A DNA stretch of 5,382 bases from Sedimentisphaerales bacterium (GTDB taxonomy: Bacteria; Planctomycetota; Phycisphaerae; Sedimentisphaerales; SM23-30): contig DAOWIP010000562.1 in NCBI GenBank assembly GCA_030640865.1, positions 1 to 5,382 of the forward strand. The letters are read 5' to 3'. The translations under genes and the position numbers were made by a program. Under the pieces are notes generated by a model. That model worked only from the letters and a program-made list of their open reading frames with translations, did no database searches and was not told the DNA's origin. Shown piece by piece: positions 1 through 5,382 of the stretch; positions within the stretch are counted from its first letter, which is position 1; each line of letters opens with the position of its first letter.

Positions 1-116
1 CATTTGAGAGCCTTGTCATTCACCTGAAGCCGGCGGCGCAGCCGATCCTGCAATCGGCCTAACTCACCGCGTATCCCCTCGTCCAACTCAATAGCTATAA
101 AACATCGAATGGCCAT
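1..116 (-). CDS. thpR: RNA 2',3'-cyclic phosphodiesterase (2'-5' RNA ligase family), N-terminal part, cut by left window edge
   Basis: Reading the minus strand from an ATG at 116 gives 38 codons that stay open to the window edge. The product begins MAIRCFIAIELDEGIRGELG and continues with an Arg-rich helix (RLQDRLRRRLQ) and KALK. The next two bases, TG, would start the Trp expected at this point. The FIAIEL strand followed by an amphipathic helix is the usual N-terminus of ThpR/LigT proteins, small (about 180-200 residue) cytosolic enzymes of the 2H phosphoesterase superfamily. Known members hydrolyse RNA 2',3'-cyclic phosphates and can join tRNA halves in vitro. The two catalytic HxTx motifs lie beyond the window, so activity cannot be judged. 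The start is three bases after the stop of the upstream kinase gene and in the same frame. No good Shine-Dalgarno is visible, which suggests translational coupling. The family call rests on the N-terminus only. Confidence 0.75.
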   Translation of the reverse strand, partial: MAIRCFIAIELDEGIRGELGRLQDRLRRRLQVNDKALK

Positions 117-119
117 TAA

Positions 120-1031
120 TTAAAACCGCATCATATTACATAACTGTCCCAATCTTTTTTCGATTTCATCTTTCCCGGCTTTCTGCCAGCGGTCCAGTGA
201 AAAGTCTTCGATCACCAGCGACGCTACCGCCGTCCCATACGCCAGCGATTGTTTCAGTGATTCAAGGTCATCGACTGCCGCGGATTTGCCCGCGAGATAG
301 CCCATCATTCCGCCCGCGAAACTGTCGCCCGCCCCGGTTGGGTCTTTCACCTCTTCCGTCGGATACGCAGGCAATACAAAGCATTCGCCCTTCCGCGTCG
401 CCAACAGCGTCCCATGCTCGCCTTTTTTAACAACTACGAACTTCGGCCCCATCTTTATAATCTCTTTTGCCGCGGTCAGAAGGTTCTGCTCGCCGGTGAA
501 CATCTTTGCCTCACTATCATTGAGAACAAGTCCGTCAATTTTGCCCAAAAGTTCTTTCAGTGCCTCGTTTTCGTTTTCGATCCAGAGATTCATCGTGTCG
601 GCTACCACCAGCTTCGGTTCGCTCAACTGCCCAAGCAGTTCCATTTGTAGTCCCGGATGCGTATTAGCGAGAAAAACATATTCACTGTCCGCGAACGCCG
701 CCGGAATTTTGGGCGGCACCTCCGCCAAGACATTTAGTTCCACATTATCGGTAGTCCGCTCGTTGATGTCTTCATGATATGTCCCCGCCCAGCGGAATGT
801 CTTACTACCCTTACGTATTTCCAGTCCCGCCAGGTCAACGTCGCGCCCTTTGAACACCTCCACCAGATCAAACGGGCAATCGTCGCCAACGACTCCCACG
901 AATCGCACCGGCGTAAAGAAGCCTGCCGCCATACTGAAATACACCACCGACCCGCCAAGACAATCATTCCTCACCCCAAACGGTGTCTTAACGGTATCGA
1001 TGCCAATTGATCCTGTTACAAGTAATGTCAT
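120..1031 (-). CDS. PfkB/ribokinase-family carbohydrate (or nucleoside) kinase
   Basis: A complete 303-residue protein, a normal length for the PfkB family of cytosolic ATP-dependent sugar and nucleoside kinases. The C-terminal signature DPTGAGDSFAGG is at residues 230-241. It holds the GAGD anion hole and the expected catalytic base Asp236. Other family marks are the N-terminal substrate-side Gly-Gly (26-27, in LGGSVVYFS), VGVVGDD (45-51), the NDSE motif (171-174) that helps place Mg-ATP, and VKKGEHG (201-207). The segment after the Gly-Gly lacks the Asn of the classic PfkB signature 1 and reads SVVYFSMAA. I recognise this as a variant found in a widespread subgroup annotated only as 'sugar kinase'. 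The substrate therefore cannot be assigned; ribose, fructose-type sugars or a nucleoside are all possible. The ATG at 1031 is preceded by a modest GGGAAAG ribosome-binding stretch. The gene lies 23 bases after the zinc-ribbon gene and three bases before thpR, consistent with one operon. Confidence 0.9.
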   Translation of the reverse strand: MTLLVTGSIGIDTVKTPFGVRNDCLGGSVVYFSMAAGFFTPVRFVGVVGDDCPFDLVEVFKGRDVDLAGLEIRKGSKTFRWAGTYHEDINERTTDNVELNVLAEVPPKIPAAFADSEYVFLANTHPGLQMELLGQLSEPKLVVADTMNLWIENENEALKELLGKIDGLVLNDSEAKMFTGEQNLLTAAKEIIKMGPKFVVVKKGEHGTLLATRKGECFVLPAYPTEEVKDPTGAGDSFAGGMMGYLAGKSAAVDDLESLKQSLAYGTAVASLVIEDFSLDRWQKAGKDEIEKRLGQLCNMMRF

Positions 1032-1054
1032 TAGTCTTTCCCGATTTATATACT

Positions 1055-1429
1055 TTATTTTCTTTCTCTGGATAACAGGCCTTTGAAAAAGTCTGCTACA
1101 CTTTTTTCCTTATAATCTTTAAACTCACCGGCATCAAAAAATACGCCGTAACAAACAGCACAGGATTCATACCATATATGTGGCTGTTCTCTGTCAACCA
1201 TTCGTATCATTTTTGTATGGCAAACAGGGCAATCTATTTTGTCAATTTTATTAAAATCGTGTCCGACAGTCGGATCGCCGATGTCAATGGATTCAGAATC
1301 ATGGATCGCTTTCAAGTGCTCATGTTCGAGCATATCAAACCAAATACCTTTACATTGTGTACATCGATCAATTTCGATGTTATCGAATTTCACTTTTTCC
1401 ATCTCTGAATTGCATTTTGGGCAGATCAT
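1055..1429 (-). CDS. small double zinc-ribbon protein (zf-TFIIB type)
   Basis: A 124-residue cytosolic protein made of two related CxxC-n-CxxC zinc ribbons. The first uses Cys3/Cys6 and Cys23/Cys26, the second pair ending in CTQCKGIWFD. The second uses Cys67/Cys70 and Cys90/Cys93, ending in CAVCYGVFFDAGE. The CxxCxGxWFD-type ending is the hallmark of the zf-TFIIB family, widespread in bacteria and without a firm biochemical role. All eight cysteines are present, so both sites should bind zinc. The two halves look like an internal duplication, joined by an acidic linker (residues about 35-62). There is no signal peptide or membrane segment. The start is well supported by a strong Shine-Dalgarno at 1437-1442. 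The gene lies between gltX (45-base gap) and the kinase (23-base gap) on the same strand. It is markedly AT-rich compared with its neighbours. Function is unknown; a nucleic-acid or protein-binding adaptor is only inference. Confidence 0.85.
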   Translation of the reverse strand: MICPKCNSEMEKVKFDNIEIDRCTQCKGIWFDMLEHEHLKAIHDSESIDIGDPTVGHDFNKIDKIDCPVCHTKMIRMVDREQPHIWYESCAVCYGVFFDAGEFKDYKEKSVADFFKGLLSRERK

Positions 1430-1436
1430 TATATTA

Positions 1437-1442
1437 CTCCTT
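1437..1442 (-). promoter_or_regulatory. Shine-Dalgarno of the zinc-ribbon gene
   Basis: On the minus strand AAGGAG sits seven bases upstream of the ATG at 1429. It is the strongest ribosome-binding site on this strand in the window and fixes the start of the zinc-ribbon gene. It suggests independent, efficient initiation within the gltX operon rather than reliance on coupling across the 45-base AT-rich gap. Confidence 0.7.
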
Positions 1443-1474
1443 AAAAATATTATTTTTTTGCTAAACCTTCGCTA

Positions 1475-3094
1475 TTATTCATGTGCTATATATCCCAATG
1501 TGTCATCGATTCGTTTTAATGTCTTTTGCTTACCTAATAATATCAGGGAGTCGTCGATTGGCGGGCTGATTGTTGTGCCGGTGATGGCTACTCGAATCGG
1601 CTGTGCTACCTTGCCCATTCCGACCTCATTTTTCTGACAAAGCTGTTCGATCATCGTATGCAGTGATTCCTTGTCCCAAACCTCCAATTCCGAAAGCGCC
1701 GTCCGCGCCTGCCCAAGCAAATCAGCCACCCCTTCTTTTCGCAACACCTTTTTTACAGCCTTCGGATCGAATTCGACCTTCTCGATAAACAGAAATCCGC
1801 ACTTATCGGCAATCTGCTCGAATGTCTGAGCGCCCTGGTTGGCCTGTAAAATGTAAGCAAGTGTCTCATCGTCTTTTTGTACCAGTGGCGATTCGGACAC
1901 TGTAAGATAATCCTTGAAATGTTTCAGCAGCCGTTCCGGGCCAACCCTGCGGATATGTTCGGTATTGAAGGCGGTCAATTTCTGTCTGTCGAACAGGCTG
2001 TTCGTCTTGGCCAACCGTTTGATGTCGAACGCCTCGATCAGTTCTTCCAGCGACATTATCTCGCGATCATCTCCCGGCGACCAGCCAAGCAGTGCGGTAA
2101 AGTTGACCATCGCCTCCGGCAGGTAACCGCTATGGAAAAAATCCACTATGTTTATCTCCGGCAGATGAACGCCGAGATGTTCCGCCATTGCGCTGATTAT
2201 CGGCGCATCAGGCGAACTCTGACCAGCCAGAAACGATTCGAGCTCGCTGATTTCCAGTCCTGACTCCTGAGCCAGCTTCGCCTTGTCAATGTCGGGTTTG
2301 CCTTTAATAACCTTAAGCAGTGTTTTCGCCCGGTCACGCTTGGAAAGTTTGCCGCCGCCTTCGCTGACCGTTACCGACATGTGGGCATAGGCCGGCCTGC
2401 GAAACCCCAGGGCATCCTGCAGCAACTGGTGGTTAGGCGTGTTCATCAGGTGTTCCTGGCCACGGATCACATGAGTAACACCCATCAGTTCGTCATCGAC
2501 CACGCAACCGAAATGATAGGTCGGAAACCCATCGGACTTCTGAATAACAAAATCGCCGAATTCACCGCCCGGAAAACTCACCCGTCCGCGGACAATATCC
2601 TCGACAACAATTGTCTCCAATTGTGGCACGACAAATCGCACTGCTACAGGGCGGCCTTCAGCGCGGGCCTTTTCAACATCCCCGATATCAGGAAACGACT
2701 GGGGACGCGGATAGATAAAAGTCTTTTTTTCGGCTATAGCCTTGTCCCGCATCGCCTTGAGTTCTTCCGGCCTCTCAAAACAGTAATACGCCTTACCCTC
2801 ATCGAGCAGTTTCTTTATGTACCGGTCATATATATCGCGACGTTGCGATTGCAGATAAGGTCCGTTCGGCCCGCCGACGTCCGGCCCCTCGTCCCAGTCG
2901 ATACCAAGCCATCGCAAGTCTTCGATTACCTGTTTTGTCGCGGTGGGCGTGTTACGTTTCTGGTCGGTATCCTCAATACGCAGGATCATCTTTCCCCCAT
3001 TATGCCGAGCCATCAGCCAGCAGAACAGAGCCGTCCTCGCACCACCCAGATGCAGATACCCCGTCGGAGACGGCGCAAATCGAGTAACTATCAT
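1475..3094 (-). CDS. gltX: glutamyl-tRNA synthetase with an inserted helix-turn-helix-like segment
   Basis: A class I aminoacyl-tRNA synthetase that activates glutamate with ATP and loads it on tRNA-Glu in the cytosol. From the ATG at 3094 it has 539 residues. The N-terminal Rossmann fold carries FAPSPTGYLHLGGARTAL, with the HIGH-type motif HLGG at 15-18, followed by IEDTD at 40-44. The connective region carries DGFPTYHFGCVVDDELMGVTHVIRG-like sequence starting near residue 188. The KMSKS-type motif is KLSKR at 249-253, and GYLPEA starts at 323. The C-terminal helical anticodon-binding half includes KVAQPIRVAITG near 495-506. Bacterial GluRS is usually about 470-490 residues; the excess is an insertion at about 255-317, just after KLSKR. 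The CxC...C zinc ligands of many GluRSs are missing: only Cys105 remains. Because a GlnRS is encoded next door, a discriminating GluRS is expected. A GTG at 3097 is an equally in-frame start; ATG was preferred because both lie well placed after GGAG. Confidence 0.96.
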   Translation of the reverse strand: MIVTRFAPSPTGYLHLGGARTALFCWLMARHNGGKMILRIEDTDQKRNTPTATKQVIEDLRWLGIDWDEGPDVGGPNGPYLQSQRRDIYDRYIKKLLDEGKAYYCFERPEELKAMRDKAIAEKKTFIYPRPQSFPDIGDVEKARAEGRPVAVRFVVPQLETIVVEDIVRGRVSFPGGEFGDFVIQKSDGFPTYHFGCVVDDELMGVTHVIRGQEHLMNTPNHQLLQDALGFRRPAYAHMSVTVSEGGGKLSKRDRAKTLLKVIKGKPDIDKAKLAQESGLEISELESFLAGQSSPDAPIISAMAEHLGVHLPEINIVDFFHSGYLPEAMVNFTALLGWSPGDDREIMSLEELIEAFDIKRLAKTNSLFDRQKLTAFNTEHIRRVGPERLLKHFKDYLTVSESPLVQKDDETLAYILQANQGAQTFEQIADKCGFLFIEKVEFDPKAVKKVLRKEGVADLLGQARTALSELEVWDKESLHTMIEQLCQKNEVGMGKVAQPIRVAITGTTISPPIDDSLILLGKQKTLKRIDDTLGYIAHE

Positions 3095-3103
3095 CACTTA
3101 TAA

Positions 3104-3107
3104 CTCC
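3104..3107 (-). promoter_or_regulatory. Shine-Dalgarno of gltX
   Basis: GGAG on the minus strand is 9 bases from the ATG at 3094 and 6 bases from the GTG at 3097. Both starts are workable, and the choice changes the protein by one residue. An in-frame TAA at 3098-3100 directly before the GTG rules out any longer start. No convincing sigma-70 promoter for gltX was found upstream on this strand. Confidence 0.55.
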
Positions 3108-3188
3108 AGGCAATATAGTTTCTAAAACCTTAAGTTTAATTGTAATCCGGTTTTAAATCAATGCCTAAAAATAAAGATGTCTATTGTA

Positions 3189-3219
3189 AGAGACTTTGAC
3201 GGCTGTACAAAAGGTCTCT
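3189..3219. repeat. 6-bp inverted repeat overlapping the glnS promoter
   Basis: AGAGAC (3189-3194) and GTCTCT (3214-3219) form perfect inverted arms 19 bases apart. The left arm ends just before the -35 box and the right arm touches the first base of the -10 box. The placement would suit a dimeric regulator binding over the promoter between the two synthetase genes. Arms this short can arise by chance, so a regulatory role is only suggested. Confidence 0.25.
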
Positions 3220-3224
3220 ATAAT
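3196..3224 (+). promoter_or_regulatory. sigma-70-type promoter for glnS
   Basis: TTGACG at 3196-3201 (five of six matches to TTGACA) is followed by a 17-base spacer and a perfect TATAAT at 3219-3224. Transcription should begin near 3230-3232, giving a leader of about 60 bases before the glnS ATG. A second TATAAT at 3235-3240 has no matching -35 box. This is the only near-consensus promoter seen in the divergent region. Confidence 0.65.
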
Positions 3225-3293
3225 ACGAGGGTTCTATAATTATGAAAAAAACAAAATGGTGGTAAAGGATATAAATAGAAAGGATCGGCTTAT

Positions 3294-4988
3294 ATGGCCA
3301 GGAATGATTCAACGAACTCGATAGACTTTGTCCGAACGATAGTCGCGGAGGATTTAAAGAGCAATAAATGGGACGGTCGGGTGATAACCCGCTTTCCGCC
3401 GGAGCCGAACGGTTATCTGCATATCGGGCATGCCAAAAGTATATGTCTCAATTTCGGCATCGCCGCCGAGTTCGAGGGCGGCCTGTGCAACCTGCGTTTC
3501 GACGATACCAACCCAATCAAGGAAGAGGAAGAATACATCAAATCAATTATTGCCGATGTCCGCTGGCTGGGTTGGGACTGGCAGAACAGGCTTTATTACG
3601 CTTCGGATTACTTTGAGCAGATGTATCAATACGCCGTACAGCTTATCAAGACAGGCAGTGCGTATGTCTGTGATCTTAACGCTGAGCAAACAAGAGAATA
3701 CCGTGGCACTCTGACCACACACGGCAAAGACAGCCCCTATCGAACTCGTTCGATCAAGGAAAACCTCGACTTCTTCGAGCGAATGAAGGCCGGCGAATTC
3801 CCCGACGGCTCGCGCACTCTTCGTGCCAAAATCGACATGGCCCATCCCAACCTGAACATGCGCGACCCGGTTATATATCGTATCCTTCACGCCGACCACC
3901 CTCGCACAGGCGACAAGTGGTGCATTTATCCGATGTACGACTGGGCACACGGCCTGGAGGATTCGATTGAACGGATAACCCACTCTATTTGCACGCTTGA
4001 ATTTGAAAACCACCGCCCACTTTATGACTGGTTTCTTGACGAGTTGGGTATTTATCACCCTCAACAGATCGAATTTGCCCGTTTGAACCTGACCTATACC
4101 ATCATGAGCAAACGCAAGCTTCTGCGGTTGGTTGAGCGAAACCTTGTCAACGGCTGGGACGACCCACGGATGCCGACCATTAGTGGCTTGCGACGGCGTG
4201 GCTATTCGTCGGCGGCCATCCGCAATTTCTGCCGTCGCATAGGCGTCAACAAGTTCAATAGTACCATTGATGTCGCGCTTCTGGAGCACTTCCTCCGCGA
4301 GGACCTTAACAAAACTTCTCCCCGTGTTATGGCCGTCCTGCGACCATTAAAGGTCGTCATTACCAACTACCCTCAGGGCCAAACCGAGGAAATGGACGCC
4401 GTCAACAATCCCGAAGACCCCGCCGCTGGTTCGCGGAAGGTGCCGTTCTCGCGTGAACTGTATATCGAACAGGACGATTTTATGGAAGACCCACCGCGTA
4501 AGTTTTTCCGCCTGGCTCCCGGCCGTGAGGTACGCCTACGCTACGCCTACTTTATAACTTGTAATGACGTCGTAAAAGATGAGGACGGTAACATTATCGA
4601 GCTGCGCTGCACTTACGACCCCGCAACCCGCGGCGGTGATTCCCCGGACGGCCGTAAGGTCAAGGCGACACTTCACTGGGTATCGGCCGAACATGCGTTA
4701 AAGGCTGAGGTAAGGCTTTACGATCATCTGTTCAATAGGGAAAACCCGGAGCAGACCGAGGAAGGCAGCGATTTTACCTCGAATTTGAACCCGAACTCGC
4801 TGGAGAGACTTTCGTGCTGTTATGTTGAACCATGCCTGAAAGGCGCCCCCCCACTCAACCGCTACCAGTTCGAGCGTCTCGGCTATTTTTGTGTCGATCC
4901 CGACTCGTCGGACAGCCAACTCATCTTCAACCGTACCGTTACCCTCAGAGACCCCTGGAAAAAAATCCAGAAACAAAAAGGAAAATAA
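3294..4988 (+). CDS. glnS: glutaminyl-tRNA synthetase
   Basis: A complete 564-residue class I aminoacyl-tRNA synthetase that charges tRNA-Gln with glutamine in the cytosol; E. coli GlnRS is about 554 residues. The catalytic domain opens with [18 protein letters not shown] (33-50), a perfect HIGH motif at 43-46, and RFDDTNP (68-74), and continues with [15 protein letters not shown] (212-226). The KMSKS-type loop is MSKRK at 271-275. [16 protein letters not shown] (289-304) and the C-terminal beta-barrel anticodon-binding domains follow, including [13 protein letters not shown] (387-399), [16 protein letters not shown] (404-419) and GYFCVDPDS (530-538). These features separate GlnRS from GluRS. 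GlnRS is patchily distributed in bacteria, and its bacterial copies are generally attributed to transfer from eukaryotes. Its presence means Gln-tRNA need not be made by the GatCAB amidotransferase. AAGGA at 3280-3284, nine bases before the ATG, supports the start. The gene is divergent from gltX, with about 200 bases between, and convergent with the TPR-like gene. Confidence 0.97.
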   Translation: MARNDSTNSIDFVRTIVAEDLKSNKWDGRVITRFPPEPNGYLHIGHAKSICLNFGIAAEFEGGLCNLRFDDTNPIKEEEEYIKSIIADVRWLGWDWQNRLYYASDYFEQMYQYAVQLIKTGSAYVCDLNAEQTREYRGTLTTHGKDSPYRTRSIKENLDFFERMKAGEFPDGSRTLRAKIDMAHPNLNMRDPVIYRILHADHPRTGDKWCIYPMYDWAHGLEDSIERITHSICTLEFENHRPLYDWFLDELGIYHPQQIEFARLNLTYTIMSKRKLLRLVERNLVNGWDDPRMPTISGLRRRGYSSAAIRNFCRRIGVNKFNSTIDVALLEHFLREDLNKTSPRVMAVLRPLKVVITNYPQGQTEEMDAVNNPEDPAAGSRKVPFSRELYIEQDDFMEDPPRKFFRLAPGREVRLRYAYFITCNDVVKDEDGNIIELRCTYDPATRGGDSPDGRKVKATLHWVSAEHALKAEVRLYDHLFNRENPEQTEEGSDFTSNLNPNSLERLSCCYVEPCLKGAPPLNRYQFERLGYFCVDPDSSDSQLIFNRTVTLRDPWKKIQKQKGK

Positions 4989-5012
4989 TCATTCACGCTT
5001 TTTGCTTCTTAC

Positions 5013-5102
5013 CGTCCCGCAGGGACGCCTGATAATAGCCCACCGATTTATCGGTGAGTTGGTGGTTGGAACAAAATTATTAAGTCCCGTAGGGACGGCT
5101 GA
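5013..5102. repeat. compound palindromic intergenic repeat (REP/BIME-like)
   Basis: A unit of the form GTCCCGYAGGGACGSCTGA occurs twice, at 5014-5032 and 5084-5102. The copies match at 17 of 19 bases, are 70 bases apart and lie in the same orientation. Each contains a palindrome: CGTCCC-GCA-GGGACG at 5013-5027 and GTCCC-GTA-GGGAC at 5084-5096. Between them is a third hairpin, CACCGAT-TT-ATCGGTG, at 5041-5056. The block fills the gap between the convergent glnS and TPR-like genes. None of the hairpins is followed by a good T-run, so a classical terminator is not supported. The architecture resembles dispersed extragenic palindromic elements that RAYT-type transposases can mobilise. Whether it recurs elsewhere in the genome cannot be seen here. 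Confidence 0.6.
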
Positions 5103-5135
5103 GTTGACCGAAGCCAGGCTAATTTTTGGCTAATT

Positions 5136-5382
5136 TCAATCACCAACATACTTACCGGCCTTTTGCCTTTGCTCTTTAAGGCTTTTACGGTTCTTCAAAA
5201 TACTCTTTATAAGCTCCCTGGCCTCTTCCGCTTCCATACTGTTAGGCCATTGTTCGAGGACCTCGTCGCAGGTCTGCAGCGCTTTGTTATACATAAATCT
5301 CTTATACCTGTAGGCCATATCCAGCTTGCGCCGGGGATGTAGAACCAGCGATAATTGGGATGGGCCAGAACCGGCTTTTCCC
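5136..5382 (-). CDS. tetratricopeptide-like protein, C-terminal part, cut by right window edge
   Basis: The minus-strand frame is open from the right window edge to a TGA at 5136-5138, giving the last 81 residues of a longer protein. An internal Met at 5318 could start a 60-residue protein. However, the frame continues upstream without a stop and nothing resembling a ribosome-binding site precedes that Met, so a truncated larger gene is more likely. The segment around YRYKRFMYNKALQTCDEVLE, followed by QWPNSMEAEEARELI, fits a tetratricopeptide helix pair. Its P-N-S-x-x-A-x-x-A turn is of the kind common in BamD/YfiO-like and other TPR proteins. The tail is basic and Lys/Gln-rich (KNRKSLKEQRQKAGKY). 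TPR proteins are protein-interaction scaffolds, and the specific role here is unknown. Whether a signal peptide or lipobox exists lies outside the window. The gene converges on glnS across the palindromic repeat region. Confidence 0.6.
   Translation of the reverse strand, partial: GKAGSGPSQLSLVLHPRRKLDMAYRYKRFMYNKALQTCDEVLEQWPNSMEAEEARELIKSILKNRKSLKEQRQKAGKYVGD

Noticed and set aside
1443..1458. AT-only palindrome AAAAATA...TATTTTT between gltX and the zinc-ribbon gene, considered as a terminator.
   Set aside because: There is no GC stem and it overlaps the ribosome-binding region of the next gene. It is better read as an AT-rich spacer within the operon.
3112..3139. Possible minus-strand promoter TTAAAC-16-TATATT for gltX.
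   Set aside because: The boxes match poorly, and the implied start would fall on the Shine-Dalgarno, leaving no leader.
3242..3265. Tiny ORF MKKTKWW with two adjacent Trp codons upstream of glnS, resembling an attenuator leader peptide.
   Set aside because: Its only ribosome-binding-like sequence (GAGGG at 3227-3231) lies at or before the predicted transcription start. No terminator/antiterminator hairpins follow, and Trp codons make no sense for a glutamine gene.
3543..4289. A 248-codon open frame on the strand opposite glnS, and a 240-codon frame opposite gltX (2381-3103).
   Set aside because: Both lie entirely antisense to strongly conserved synthetase genes. Their translations show no recognisable domain, so they are shadow frames.
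5112..5131. Inverted repeat AGCCA...TGGCT with a T-rich loop, considered as a terminator for glnS or the TPR-like gene.
   Set aside because: The five-base arms are weak and the T-run is in the loop rather than after the stem. It overlaps a simple GGCTAATT direct repeat (5117-5124, 5128-5135) that explains most of it.

Overview
This is a bacterial chromosomal segment with densely packed, ordinary-looking housekeeping genes. It holds four complete protein genes and two genes cut by the window edges. There is no rRNA, tRNA, CRISPR array, phage gene or transposase. The organism has both a glutamyl- and a bacterial-type glutaminyl-tRNA synthetase, so it charges tRNA-Gln directly. Overall look (mid GC, a long GluRS with an unusual insertion, a TFIIB-type zinc-ribbon protein, short palindromic dispersed-type repeats) suggests a Planctomycetota/PVC-like lineage, possibly Phycisphaerae. 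That placement is inference from memory of protein style and was not tested.

Left part (1-3094, minus strand): one probable operon read right to left. The order is gltX (glutamyl-tRNA synthetase), a small double zinc-ribbon protein, a PfkB-family sugar/nucleoside kinase, and the first 38 codons of thpR (RNA 2',3'-cyclic phosphodiesterase), which runs off the left edge. Gaps are 45, 23 and 3 bases. The zinc-ribbon gene is clearly more AT-rich than its neighbours.

Middle (3095-3293): a divergent intergenic region. On the plus strand it holds a near-consensus sigma-70 promoter (TTGACG-17-TATAAT), overlapped by a 6-bp inverted repeat. This promoter should drive glnS.

Right part (3294-5382): glnS (glutaminyl-tRNA synthetase, complete, plus strand), then a 147-base convergent intergenic region with a compound palindromic repeat. 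Last comes the C-terminal part of a tetratricopeptide-like protein on the minus strand, which runs in from the right edge.

The most notable observation is inside gltX. Immediately after the KMSKS-type motif, about 60 residues are inserted that look like a lambda/434-repressor (XRE-type) helix-turn-helix. This accounts for the 539-residue length, against about 470-490 in typical bacterial GluRS. Functionally, gltX and glnS supply Glu-tRNA-Glu and Gln-tRNA-Gln from divergent transcription units, and thpR adds an RNA-end-processing activity to the gltX operon. No new defence or mobile system is visible.
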